DNA of 64,000 nt from Caballeronia sp031450805 (GTDB lineage Bacteria; Pseudomonadota; Gammaproteobacteria; Burkholderiales; Burkholderiaceae): assembly GCF_031450805.1 (NCBI RefSeq), contig NZ_JARTVY010000001.1:744001-808000 (forward strand), written 5' to 3'. The notes beneath the pieces are model-generated. The model was not told the origin of the DNA and made no database searches. It saw only the letters and a list, made by a program, of their open reading frames with translations. The translations under genes were made by a program, and so were the position numbers. Shown piece after piece: positions 8,648 to 17,012 of the stretch (the stretch's first letter is position 1; every line of letters begins with the position of its first letter).

Positions 8648-9808
8648 ATGCAAATGCATATGCAATTCGACAAGCACGCGTGGATCGAGCGCGCGAAGCG
8701 CATGTTCGCGGGCTTCGATCGTCCGCTCGCGCTGATCGTTTTTCTGCTGCTGTGCGTCGGTATCGTCACGCTGTACAGCGCGAGTCTCGACATGCCGGGG
8801 CGCGTGGAAGACCAACTGCGCAACATCATGCTGACCTTCGGCCTGATGTGGGTGCTCGCGAATATCCCGCCGCCCACGCTGATGCGCTTCGCCGTGCCGC
8901 TCTATACCGTGGGCGTCGCGCTGCTGGTGGCGGTCGCGGCGTTCGGGCTGACGCGCAAGGGCGCGAAACGCTGGCTGAACGTCGGCGTCGTGATCCAGCC
9001 GTCCGAAATCATGAAGATCGCGATGCCGCTGATGCTCGCGTGGTACTACCAGCGGCGCGAGGGCAACATCCGCTGGTGGGATTTCATCGTCGGGTTCTTG
9101 ATTCTGATGCTGCCGGTCGGCCTGATCGCCAAGCAGCCGGACCTCGGCACGGCGGTGCTCGTATTCGCGGCGGGCGTGTTCGTCATCTACTTCGCCGGTC
9201 TGAGTTTCAAGCTGATCGTGCCCGTGCTGGCGGCGGCGGTGATCGTGGTGGCGAGCATCGCGGTGTTCCAGGACCGCATCTGCCAGCCGGCAGTCAACTG
9301 GCCGATGATGCACGATTACCAGAAGCATCGCGTCTGCACGCTGCTCGATCCGACGTCCGATCCGCTCGGCAAAGGCTTCCACACCATTCAGGCGGTCATC
9401 GCCATCGGCTCGGGCGGCACGCTCGGCAAAGGCTGGCTGAAGGGCACACAGGCGCACCTCGAATTCATCCCGGAGAAGCACACGGACTTCATCTTCGCAG
9501 TGTTTTCGGAAGAATTCGGGCTCGCGGGCGGGCTGGTGCTGCTCTTCCTTTATATGGCGCTGATCGCGCGCGGGCTGTTCATCGCGGCGAACGGCGCAAC
9601 CTTCTTCGGGCGATTACTGGCCGGATCGCTCACGCTCGCGTTCTTTACCTACGCGTTCGTCAACATCGGCATGGTGAGCGGAATTCTGCCGGTCGTGGGC
9701 GTGCCGCTGCCATTCATGAGCTACGGCGGCACCGCGCTGACGACGCTCGGCGTCGCGGTCGGACTCATCATGAGCGTCGCGCGGCAGAAGCGGTTGATGC
9801 AGGGCTGA
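8648..9808 (+). CDS. rodA: Rod shape-determining protein RodA (SEDS glycosyltransferase)
   Basis: RodA is the SEDS-family peptidoglycan polymerase that pairs with PBP2. The 386-residue product has about ten membrane helices and the conserved segments NVGVVIQPSEIMKIAMPL and LPVVGVPLPFMSYGGTAL. A good ribosome site (AAAGGAA) precedes the ATG at 8648; a second in-frame ATG follows at 8657. It lies 11 bases after mrdA and ends the operon, converging on the Sel1 gene with a 21-base gap and no evident terminator. Confidence 0.97.
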   Translation: MQMHMQFDKHAWIERAKRMFAGFDRPLALIVFLLLCVGIVTLYSASLDMPGRVEDQLRNIMLTFGLMWVLANIPPPTLMRFAVPLYTVGVALLVAVAAFGLTRKGAKRWLNVGVVIQPSEIMKIAMPLMLAWYYQRREGNIRWWDFIVGFLILMLPVGLIAKQPDLGTAVLVFAAGVFVIYFAGLSFKLIVPVLAAAVIVVASIAVFQDRICQPAVNWPMMHDYQKHRVCTLLDPTSDPLGKGFHTIQAVIAIGSGGTLGKGWLKGTQAHLEFIPEKHTDFIFAVFSEEFGLAGGLVLLFLYMALIARGLFIAANGATFFGRLLAGSLTLAFFTYAFVNIGMVSGILPVVGVPLPFMSYGGTALTTLGVAVGLIMSVARQKRLMQG

Positions 9809-9829
9809 GCGCATCCGCCAGAGAGCCGC

Positions 9830-10516
9830 TTATTGAGGCTTCTGCCGCTCGAGTTCCGCGCTCAATTGCTGATACTTCAGCTTCGCCGCCGGATCGCCCT
9901 GAGCGGCCGCCGCCGCGTAGTACGCACGGGCGACGTTGAGATTGCGTTCGACGCCGTCGCCTCCGCGCTCGTAAAACGATCCCGCGACGTACTGCGCGGT
10001 CATGTCGCCGCCCTGCGCGGCCTTCTTGTACCAGGCGAACGCCTGCGTGTTGTCGCGCGCGGTGCCGCGTCCATCGAGAAACTGATTCGCCAGCGCGAGT
10101 TCCGCCTGAACGTGGCCCTGACTGGCCGCGCGAAGAAACCACCGATGCGCCTCCGCCGGGTCTTTCTCGACGAACTCGCCGTCGTCATACATCTTGCCGT
10201 ACACGTACTGCGCGTGCGTCATGTTGGCGTCCGCCGCGCGACGCAGCCACTTCTTGCCTTCGTCGACATCGGCGGGGCCGCCTTCGCCGTTCAGCAGCAT
10301 CATCGCGTAATTGAATTCCGCGAGGCGGCTGCCCTTCTCCGCCGCGCGGCGAAACTCCGAGCGCGCCGCGACGAAATTCCCCGCGTTGTAATCGGCGACG
10401 GCGTTCTGCGTCGCCAGGTCGGGCGTCTTCGGCGCGCCTTGTGCGTGCGCGCCGCCGCAAACTAGACACAGCGCAGCCGATGCCGCCGCCACGCCGCCAC
10501 GCCATGCGCGTTTCAT
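9830..10516 (-). CDS. Secreted Sel1/TPR-repeat protein
   Basis: I start at ATG 10516, giving 228 residues with a clear signal peptide (MKRAWRGGVAAASAALCL, cleavage after AHA). The rest is a run of about five Sel1-like repeats recognisable by phrases such as YGKMYDDGEFVEKDPAEAHR, LANQFLDGRGT and YVAGSFYERGGDGV. Sel1 proteins are periplasmic or secreted scaffolds; no specific partner can be named. The start codon overlaps the stop of the upstream aldolase gene (ATGA), so it is translated from the same message. No enzyme motif is present. Confidence 0.85.
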   Translation of the reverse strand: MKRAWRGGVAAASAALCLVCGGAHAQGAPKTPDLATQNAVADYNAGNFVAARSEFRRAAEKGSRLAEFNYAMMLLNGEGGPADVDEGKKWLRRAADANMTHAQYVYGKMYDDGEFVEKDPAEAHRWFLRAASQGHVQAELALANQFLDGRGTARDNTQAFAWYKKAAQGGDMTAQYVAGSFYERGGDGVERNLNVARAYYAAAAAQGDPAAKLKYQQLSAELERQKPQ

Positions 10517-11295
10517 GCTCTTGCCTCCTGCAACGCCTGCCGCGTCGCCTTCAGCAGCCACATGACATCGGCTGCGATCGACACGAGCTTGATCCCCGCC
10601 TGCGCGTATTGCCGCGCGCTCGCGACATCCAGCGCAAAGATGCCGCTGGCGATACCCGCGCGCTTCGCCGCATCCGCGATTCTTTCGATGGCCGCGTGCA
10701 CGTCCGGATGTTTGGCGTCGCCGAGATGCCCGAGACTCGCGGCCAGATCCGCCGGGCCGATGAACAGGCAATCGACGCCCGGCGTTGCGGCGATTTCATC
10801 GACGGCTTCCAGCGCCGCCACCGATTCGATCTGCACGATCGTCGCCACCTGCGCGTTCGCGCCCGCCACGTAGTCGCGCCGCATACCGTATGCCGCCGCA
10901 CGGACCGCGCCCGCGACGCCGCGCAGTCCATCGAGTTGCGCTTCGGTCGGGTATTGCGTGAGCCGCACGACACGCGCGGCATCGTCGGCCGATTGGACGT
11001 TCGGGAACATCAGCGTGCGCGCGCCTGCATCCAGCACGCGCTTGACGAGCCAGCCCTCGGCGAACGGCACGCGCACGATCGGTTCGGTCGGCAGGTGCGC
11101 CGCCGCGATCGCGCGGAGTTGCTCGACGACATCGCGGCTATCGTTCGGGGAATGCTCCATGTCGATGCACAGCCAGTCGTAGCCCGCGTGCGCGAGCGCT
11201 TCGGCGGCATCGGCGCTGCATAGCGACAGCCACAGTCCGAACAAGGGACCGGGTTCGCTCAGGCGCTGCTTGAGGGGATTGGTGAAGGTGCTCAT
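10513..11295 (-). CDS. HpcH/HpaI family aldolase (2-oxo-acid aldolase)
   Basis: The 260-residue product belongs to the class II pyruvate aldolases of the HpcH/HpaI family, which reversibly split 4-hydroxy-2-oxo acids or 2-keto-3-deoxy sugar acids into pyruvate plus an aldehyde. The motif CIDMEHSPND holds the catalytic His, and VQIESVAALEA carries the metal-binding Glu. I start at ATG 11295 (MSTFTNPLKQRL). There are no aromatic meta-cleavage genes nearby, so HpaI itself is unlikely; a sugar-acid or garL-like role is possible. It overlaps the Sel1-repeat gene by an ATGA. Confidence 0.88.
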   Translation of the reverse strand: MSTFTNPLKQRLSEPGPLFGLWLSLCSADAAEALAHAGYDWLCIDMEHSPNDSRDVVEQLRAIAAAHLPTEPIVRVPFAEGWLVKRVLDAGARTLMFPNVQSADDAARVVRLTQYPTEAQLDGLRGVAGAVRAAAYGMRRDYVAGANAQVATIVQIESVAALEAVDEIAATPGVDCLFIGPADLAASLGHLGDAKHPDVHAAIERIADAAKRAGIASGIFALDVASARQYAQAGIKLVSIAADVMWLLKATRQALQEARA

Positions 11296-11457
11296 CGCGC
11301 GGCTCCGTGTGAGGCGCGTGCGCGCGATGCGAGGGACGACTGAAGAGATGACGGCATGCTCGCGCTCCATTTCTTGTCGACCGGCGTGGGCCGGATGCAG
11401 GAGGATGCGGTCGCCTGCGAGGGCGACTCACCGGGCGATCATACCGTGTTCGCGTGC

Positions 11458-11904
11458 TTACTCGCGTTCGACGTCCGCCCAGCAATTCGGCGTCTCGTAG
11501 AGGCGCAGGCGCTTGAGCTTGAGATTGACGCCGTAATGCGCGTCGTACACGTCGGCAAGAATGCGGAACGCGACGGCCGCCATGTTTTCGACGGTCGGGA
11601 TGCGGTCGAAGACGACGGTCTTGTGATCGGCAAGCGACTGCAGGAATTCGCGCACCTTCGCGTCGCCTTCATAGACGATGAACGCGTGATCCCACTTGTT
11701 GACGAGATGCTCCATCGCCAGGGATTTGACGTCGGCGAAGTCCATCACCATGCCGCGATCCGGCGCGCCTTCCACATCGACGAGGTCGCCTTGCAGGGTA
11801 ATCTCGAGCACGTAACGATGCCCGTGCAGGTTGCGGCACTGGCTGCGGTGATCAGGGATGCGGTGGCCCGCATCGAATTCGAGTTTTCGGGTAATCGTCT
11901 GCAC
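11458..11904 (-). CDS. queD: 6-carboxytetrahydropterin synthase QueD
   Basis: QueD makes 6-carboxy-5,6,7,8-tetrahydropterin from dihydroneopterin triphosphate, the first dedicated step to queuosine and preQ0. The zinc ligands H14, H27 and H29 and the catalytic Cys23 are in DAGHRIPDHRSQCRNLHGHR. I place the start at GTG 11904, giving 148 residues; no ATG is available in frame and the ribosome site is weak, so a nearby alternative start is possible. It follows queE by 17 bases in the order queC-queE-queD. Confidence 0.92.
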   Translation of the reverse strand: MQTITRKLEFDAGHRIPDHRSQCRNLHGHRYVLEITLQGDLVDVEGAPDRGMVMDFADVKSLAMEHLVNKWDHAFIVYEGDAKVREFLQSLADHKTVVFDRIPTVENMAAVAFRILADVYDAHYGVNLKLKRLRLYETPNCWADVERE

Positions 11905-11921
11905 GTCGGCTCGATCGTCTT

Positions 11922-12554
11922 TCAGGGGATATTCAGATATTTGTGCGTCTGCATCGACAGGCGCCACTTCGGATGCCGCTTGCACCAGTCGACCGCGAGC
12001 TTCGTGTTGATATCGCGGGACGGGCCGTCCATCGGCTGCACGAGAAAATATTCGAAGTCGAGCTTCTCGTAGTCGGCCAAGCGCTGGTTGTCCTGCGGCA
12101 CGACCACTTTCAGTTCGTTGCCCTTCGTGACGACCAGCGGCGCGTCCGCCTTCGGGCTCACGCAGATCCAGTCGATGCTGTCGAGCACCGGCATCGAACC
12201 GTTGGTTTCGATCGCCATTTCGAAGCCGGCCTCGTGCAGCGCGTCCACGAACGGCTGATCGATCTGCAGCATCGGCTCGCCGCCCGTACAGACGACGAAC
12301 TTGTGCGCCTGCCCTTCCGGCCAGAGCGATGCGATCTTCGCGACGAGTTCCGCCGGCGTCCGATACTTGCCGCCGTTCTCGCCATCGGTGCCGACGAAAT
12401 CGGTATCGCAGAAGCGGCAGACCGCGTCCGCGCGATCCTCTTCGCGTCCGGACCAGAGGTTGCAGCCGGCAAAGCGGCAAAAGACTGCCGGGCGGCCCGC
12501 ATTCGCGCCTTCGCCCTGCAGCGTGTAGAAGATTTCCTTTACCGCGTACGTCAT
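11922..12554 (-). CDS. queE: 7-carboxy-7-deazaguanine synthase QueE (radical SAM)
   Basis: QueE rearranges 6-carboxytetrahydropterin to 7-carboxy-7-deazaguanine using a radical SAM [4Fe-4S] cluster. The 210-residue product has the atypical CX14CX2C cluster motif: C31, C46 and C49. This arrangement is established for the structurally characterised Burkholderia multivorans enzyme and differs from the canonical CX3CX2C. The start MTYAVKEIFYTLQGEG at 12554 is the family N-terminus. queC ends 6 bases upstream. Confidence 0.96.
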   Translation of the reverse strand: MTYAVKEIFYTLQGEGANAGRPAVFCRFAGCNLWSGREEDRADAVCRFCDTDFVGTDGENGGKYRTPAELVAKIASLWPEGQAHKFVVCTGGEPMLQIDQPFVDALHEAGFEMAIETNGSMPVLDSIDWICVSPKADAPLVVTKGNELKVVVPQDNQRLADYEKLDFEYFLVQPMDGPSRDINTKLAVDWCKRHPKWRLSMQTHKYLNIP

Positions 12555-12560
12555 GACTGC

Positions 12561-13295
12561 TTAAACCGGTTCGGTGATGACTTGCTCGCCCGCGCGATAC
12601 GCCTCGTATCCACGCTTGCGCAGTTTGCATGCCGGGCACTGGCCGCAGCCGTAGCCCCATTCGTGCAGTTCGGCGCGCTCGCCGACATAGCAGGTATGCG
12701 TCTCGACGCGAATCAGTTCGACGAGCGCCTCGCCGCCCAGCGTTTCCGCGAGACGCCATGTATCGGCCTTATCGAGCCACATAAGCGGCGTTTCGAGCGC
12801 ATAGCGCGTTTCCATGCCGAGATTCAGCGCGACTTGCAGCGCTTTCATCGTGTCGTCGCGGCAATCCGGATAGCCGGAGAAATCCGTCTCGCACATGCCG
12901 CCGACAAGCACCTTCAACCCGCGCCGATACGCCACGGCCGCCGCGATCGTCATGAACAGCAGATTGCGGCCCGGCACGAACGTGTTCGGCAGGCCGTTCG
13001 CCGTCGACTGGATTTCGATTTCGCGGGTCATCGCGGTGTCGCTGATCGCGCCGAGCACGGACAGGTCGATCATGTGATCGTCGCCGAGCCGCGACGCCCA
13101 TTGCGGAAACTGGCGCGCGACTTCGGTTCGGAAGCCGCTGCGGCATTCCAGTTCGACGCGATGACGCTGGCCGTAATCGAAGCCCAGCGTCTCGACGGTC
13201 TGATAGCGTTCGAGCGCCCATGCGAGGCACGTGGCCGAGTCCTGGCCGCCGGAAAACAGCACGAGGGCGCTGTCCTTCGCGTCTATCCGAGTCAC
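12561..13295 (-). CDS. queC: 7-cyano-7-deazaguanine synthase QueC
   Basis: QueC converts 7-carboxy-7-deazaguanine to preQ0 with ATP and ammonia. I start at GTG 13295, chosen because a GGAG lies 8 bases upstream and because it gives MTRIDAKDSALVLFSGGQDS. The PP-loop SGGQDS is then at residues 15-20, and length is 244 aa. The C-terminal zinc site is formed by the cysteines of CYVGERAEL and CGQCPACKL. It is the first gene of the queC-queE-queD run. No queF or tgt is in the window. Confidence 0.96.
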   Translation of the reverse strand: MTRIDAKDSALVLFSGGQDSATCLAWALERYQTVETLGFDYGQRHRVELECRSGFRTEVARQFPQWASRLGDDHMIDLSVLGAISDTAMTREIEIQSTANGLPNTFVPGRNLLFMTIAAAVAYRRGLKVLVGGMCETDFSGYPDCRDDTMKALQVALNLGMETRYALETPLMWLDKADTWRLAETLGGEALVELIRVETHTCYVGERAELHEWGYGCGQCPACKLRKRGYEAYRAGEQVITEPV

Positions 13296-13371
13296 CGTGA
13301 AAACTCCGTGTATGAGATGGGCGTCACGCGCCGCGCGAGCGCAACGACCGGCGTTGGCGATGTGAAAGTCC

Positions 13372-13400
13372 AGTATAGGCCGGCCGGCTTTTTTCGAACG
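13372..13400 (-). promoter_or_regulatory. queC: Probable queC promoter
   Basis: On the minus strand a good -10 (TATACT, 13372-13377) lies about 75 bases before the queC GTG. A fair -35 (GTTCGA) sits about 16 bases upstream of it. I saw no preQ1 riboswitch in the leader by eye. Confidence 0.45.
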
Positions 13401-13485
13401 CGCGCGCCCTTTATGACTCCGATAGCGGATCGGCGGAAGATTGGCCGCCCGTTTGCGCGTTGTTCGGGCGCGATTCGGAGCATCG

Positions 13486-13548
13486 AAAAGAAAAGGACTT
13501 GCGGTCCGAGGACGAGGCAAGTCCTTAATTCGGCGCGAATTTTAGCAT
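13486..13548 (-). ncRNA. Candidate short hairpin transcript or attenuator between tRNA-Phe and queC
   Basis: On the minus strand an extended -10 (TGC followed by TAAAAT, 13539-13547) is followed almost at once by a perfect 10-base-pair hairpin: AAGGACTTGC at 13517-13526 pairs with GCAAGTCCTT at 13493-13502, with a 14-base loop. A T-rich run (TTTTCTTTTC) follows at 13486-13494. This looks like a promoter feeding directly into a Rho-independent terminator, so it could give an RNA of about 45 nt. It could also simply be a second terminator behind tRNA-Phe. No known RNA family is recognised. Confidence 0.3.
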
Positions 13549-13634
13549 GTCGGCACGTTGTTCGCCGAGCTGCGGACGGGCCATGCAGACGCCCGTGCGC
13601 CCAGCCAACGAACACGGATGCACGCCCGCAAATG

Positions 13635-13666
13635 AAAAAGCCCGAGAGCGATTAACTCTCGGGCTT
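13635..13666 (-). terminator. Rho-independent terminator of tRNA-Phe
   Basis: An 11-base-pair perfect stem (arms 13656-13666 and 13638-13648, loop of 7) is followed on the minus strand by TTTTT. It lies 10 bases after the tRNA 3' end. Confidence 0.85.
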
Positions 13667-13675
13667 CTTGCATTC

Positions 13676-13751
13676 TGGTGGCCTGGGACGGAATCGAACC
13701 ATCGACACGCGGATTTTCAATCCGCTGCTCTACCAACTGAGCTACCGGGCC
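13676..13751 (-). tRNA. tRNA-Phe (GAA)
   Basis: The 76-nt cloverleaf on the minus strand begins GGCCCGGTAGCTCAGTTGG and ends in an encoded CCA. The anticodon loop TTGAAAA gives anticodon GAA. D arm (GCTC/GAGC), anticodon stem, T arm with GGTTCGATTCC and the 7-bp acceptor all pair. A consensus promoter lies upstream and a terminator downstream, so it is a single-gene unit. Confidence 0.97.
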
Positions 13752-13765
13752 AACGAAGAGGTGAA

Positions 13766-13794
13766 ACTATATCAGACGGATGCCTGACGCTCAA
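13766..13794 (-). promoter_or_regulatory. tRNA-Phe promoter
   Basis: On the minus strand, -35 TTGAGC (13789-13794) and -10 TATAGT (13766-13771) are separated by exactly 17 bases. They lie 14 bases before the tRNA 5' end. Confidence 0.7.
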
Positions 13795-13846
13795 GCCTTT
13801 TTCCGCAATTTTCTCGCTTTCGTCGAAACTGGCGTCCACGCACGCC

Positions 13847-14563
13847 TTAAACCTCGTTCTTGTTCTTCCCGAGGTCGACACCCAACTGCTTGAGCTTGCG
13901 ATACAGGTGCGTGCGTTCCAGCCCCGTCTTCTCCGCGACGCGCGTCATGCTGCCGTTCTCGCGCGCAAGGTGATACTCGAAGTACGCGCGCTCGAAGGCA
14001 TCGCGGGCATCGCGCAGCGGGATGTCGAACGAAATCGATGCCGTCTGTCCCGCGTGGCCCGACGCCGCGCCGCCCGCGCCCGCATCGCCGGCCGATGCGT
14101 TCAGCGCGGAAGCGGTCGGCAGCGCAGCCGCGATCGGCACGCCCGACGCGCCCGCGTTCATCGCCGGCTTGAGCGTAGCGGTCACGGCCGGCGCGGCGGT
14201 GCCATGCGCGAGCCCTTGCTCGACCGCCTTCAGCAGCTTCTGCAGCGCGATGGGCTTTTCCAGGAAATTGAGCGCGCCGATCTTCGTCGCCTCGACCGCC
14301 GTGTCGATGGTCGCGTGACCCGACATCATGATGACCGGCATCGTGAGCTTGCCCTGCGCGGCCCACTCCTTGAGAAGCGTGACGCCGTCGGTGTCGGGCA
14401 TCCAGATGTCGAGCAGGACGAGATCCGGCGTCTGCTGCAGGCGGTACTCGCGCGCATGCTGCGCGTTCTCCGCCACATCCACCACGTGGCCCTCGTCGCT
14501 CAGGATCTCGGAGAGCAGTTCCCGGATCCCCATTTCATCGTCTACCACCAGGATGGTTGCCAT
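13847..14563 (-). CDS. NtrX-like response regulator without AAA+ domain
   Basis: The 238-residue product has an N-terminal receiver domain (acidic pocket D8-D9, phospho-acceptor D52, K103) and a C-terminal Fis-type helix-turn-helix (RVAEKTGLERTHLYRKLKQL). The two are joined by an Ala/Gly-rich linker around residues 120-180. True NtrX proteins carry a sigma54-interacting AAA+ domain between these parts; here it is missing, so direct sigma54 activation is not expected. The ATG follows immediately after the TAA of the kinase gene, so the pair is tightly co-expressed. Its signal and regulon cannot be told from the sequence. Confidence 0.9.
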   Translation of the reverse strand: MATILVVDDEMGIRELLSEILSDEGHVVDVAENAQHAREYRLQQTPDLVLLDIWMPDTDGVTLLKEWAAQGKLTMPVIMMSGHATIDTAVEATKIGALNFLEKPIALQKLLKAVEQGLAHGTAAPAVTATLKPAMNAGASGVPIAAALPTASALNASAGDAGAGGAASGHAGQTASISFDIPLRDARDAFERAYFEYHLARENGSMTRVAEKTGLERTHLYRKLKQLGVDLGKNKNEV

Positions 14564-16990
14564 TTAAGCTGCCCTTGTCTGCACTGTTGCTTTTGTCGTT
14601 CCGTGTTTCGCGGCGGTCGCGGATGAAGGCGTCGCGCCGTCGGCGGCGGTTTCATCCGCGAGCTGAAGGAACAAGATCGAGATTTGCGCGCCTTCCACGA
14701 CGTCGCCCGTCCTGGACCGGTTTCGAATGTCGATGCGCGCGCCGTGCTCGTCGACGATCTTCTTCACCGTTGCAAGTCCCAGACCCGTGCCCTTCGCCTT
14801 CGTCGTCACATAAGGCTCGAATGCGCGCGACAGAATGCGCGCCGGAAAGCCCGCGCCGTTATCCGATACCGTGAGCCGAACCGCGACGCGCGCATGCCCC
14901 GACGCATCCGGTTCGCCATATTCTACTGTCCTCGTTTCGAGCAGCACGCGCGGCTCGGGTACATCGGCGACGGCGTCCTGCGCGTTCTGCAACAGGTTAT
15001 GGATGACCTGACGGATCTGCGTGGCATCGCCGCGAATGACCGGCAGCTTCGCGAGGTCGACCTTGATCGGACTCTTGCCTTCCTCGATGCCGTAGAGGGT
15101 CAGCACTTCGCCGACCAGATCGTTCAACTGCAGGTTCGCGAGCACCGCGGGCGGCGTGCGCGCGTATTCGCGGAAGTCGTCGACCATGCGCTTCATCGCC
15201 TGAACCTGATTCACGATGGTCGTCGATGCGCGCTTGAGCACGTCCGCGTCCTGCGGCGCGAGCTTGTCCGCGAGCTTCATTTGCAGGCGCTCGGCGGAAA
15301 GCTGAATGGGCGTGAGCGGATTCTTGATCTCGTGCGCGAGACGCCGCGCCACTTCGCCCCAGGCGACGGAGCGCTGCGCGGAAATGACGTCGGAGATGTC
15401 GTCGAAAACGACGACATAGCCGGTTGTTTCGGTGTCTTCAGTATCGCTTTCGGTGCTCGCGAGCAGTTGCGTGCCGCGCACGAGCAAGGTCAGCGGATCG
15501 TTCTCGCCCGGCACCGTCACCGCGACCTGCTGCTGCCAATGCCCGCGATCGCCTGCCGGATGGCCGCTGCCGATCGCCGCCGCGTCGCGCTCGGCGAATG
15601 CCTTCTTCACCATGGCGCCGAAATCGGCGAGCACGTCGATGCTGTCGAGCGGCTGATTGATGAGCGCGCCGAACGGCTGACGGAAGATGCGCGCCGCGCC
15701 GCGATTCGCGGTCGTCAGCCGGAACTGCCGGTCGAACACGAATACGCCCGCCGTCAGATTCGCGAGGATGCTTTCGAGATACGCCTTCGAGTGCTCCAGC
15801 GCGATGCGGTTGTTTTCCACCGCCGCGCGCGCCTCCGATAACTGCCGCGTCATCGCGTTGAAAGACTGCGTGAGAAAGCCCAGTTCGTCGCGCGAATTGA
15901 TCTCGCGTTTGGGCGTGTAATCGCCCTCGGCCACTTCCTTGGTGCCCTGCGCGAGCAGGAACAACGGGCGCGCGAGCTGGTTGCCGAGCGCGAGCGCGAG
16001 CATCATCGCGATGAACGTCGCCAGAAAGAGCGCGAGCGTCAGCGTGCCGATATACATCTTCCGCAAGCCGGTGCGCCCGAGCCGCTTTTCCTGATACTCG
16101 CGATACGCCCGCTGCACCGCATCCGCATTGCGCGCCAGTTCCTGACTCACGGGCTGCTCGATCTGCAGGAAGCGATCGACGTGCTGGAATTCCGTGGTCG
16201 TCGTCGGGTCGGGGATCTTCGTGATGACGCGCAGCCGCAGCGCGCCCTTCGGCCCGTTCGATGACGGATCGCCGTCTATTTCCCCTTCTATCGCGCCGAA
16301 CGGACGATCCTGCGCCGCTTTCAGCATCGCGCCGCTCGGCTCGTTGGTCGGCAGCAACGCATAAATGTTGCCCGATGCCTGCGCGACGGTCCGCAAGCCG
16401 GGCACGCGCAGTGTTCCACCGCCCGCGCTCAGGTCCTCGCGATTGTATTGATCGCGCGGACGCTCGAACACGACGGCGTCCTGCACGCCGTATTGATCGC
16501 GCAGGCGCAGAAGCGACAATGTGAGGCTCGACGGATCGGCGCTCGCCAGTTGATCGCTCATCTGGCGGCCGCGGTTCTTGAAATCCGCAAGCGATGTTTC
16601 GAGCATGCCGCGGCCGAGCGTGAGGCCGGAAGTCAGCGCGGTCTCGACGTTCACGTCGAACCATGATTCGATGCTTCGCGAAACAAACTGATACGACACG
16701 ACGTAGATGATCGCGCCCGGCAGCACGCCGACGAGCGCAAAGATCAGCGCGAGCTTGGCGAGGAGCCGGGTGCCGAAGCGCCCTTGCCTCACCCTCGACA
16801 CGATGATGAGCGTGAGCCCGATCACGATCAGCATGAACACGCACGCCACCGCTACGTTCGCGGCATAAAGCCAGCCGTAATAGCGGTCGAAGAACTCCGT
16901 GTTCGCGCTCGCGAGCGCGAGCATCACGAGCAGCAGAACCGCCGTGAGCGCAACTGTCGAGACCAGCAGCCGGACGACAAGACTCTTCAT
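14564..16990 (-). CDS. NtrY-like membrane sensor histidine kinase
   Basis: The 808-residue product (ATG 16990; a GTG at 17023 would add 11 residues and overlap the upstream gene) has two N-terminal membrane helices, a long periplasmic or dCache-like section, another membrane helix near residue 330, a HAMP linker, a PAS domain and a HisKA/HATPase core. The phospho-accepting His is H553 in RLAHEIKNPLTP; the G boxes DNGAGF and GTGLGLATVKKIV follow. It resembles NtrY and ends flush with the regulator start. Neighbours rsmB and DUF4390 are its usual companions in beta-proteobacteria. Confidence 0.93.
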   Translation of the reverse strand: MKSLVVRLLVSTVALTAVLLLVMLALASANTEFFDRYYGWLYAANVAVACVFMLIVIGLTLIIVSRVRQGRFGTRLLAKLALIFALVGVLPGAIIYVVSYQFVSRSIESWFDVNVETALTSGLTLGRGMLETSLADFKNRGRQMSDQLASADPSSLTLSLLRLRDQYGVQDAVVFERPRDQYNREDLSAGGGTLRVPGLRTVAQASGNIYALLPTNEPSGAMLKAAQDRPFGAIEGEIDGDPSSNGPKGALRLRVITKIPDPTTTTEFQHVDRFLQIEQPVSQELARNADAVQRAYREYQEKRLGRTGLRKMYIGTLTLALFLATFIAMMLALALGNQLARPLFLLAQGTKEVAEGDYTPKREINSRDELGFLTQSFNAMTRQLSEARAAVENNRIALEHSKAYLESILANLTAGVFVFDRQFRLTTANRGAARIFRQPFGALINQPLDSIDVLADFGAMVKKAFAERDAAAIGSGHPAGDRGHWQQQVAVTVPGENDPLTLLVRGTQLLASTESDTEDTETTGYVVVFDDISDVISAQRSVAWGEVARRLAHEIKNPLTPIQLSAERLQMKLADKLAPQDADVLKRASTTIVNQVQAMKRMVDDFREYARTPPAVLANLQLNDLVGEVLTLYGIEEGKSPIKVDLAKLPVIRGDATQIRQVIHNLLQNAQDAVADVPEPRVLLETRTVEYGEPDASGHARVAVRLTVSDNGAGFPARILSRAFEPYVTTKAKGTGLGLATVKKIVDEHGARIDIRNRSRTGDVVEGAQISILFLQLADETAADGATPSSATAAKHGTTKATVQTRAA

Positions 16991-17012
16991 GTCCGTGCGG
17001 CCGCGTCGAAAT

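Noticed and set aside
13676..13751. tRNA-Phe as an island attachment site
   Set aside because: No integrase, no repeat of the tRNA 3' end and no foreign genes nearby. The same holds for tRNA-Lys (33869-33944) and tRNA-Ala (56291-56366).
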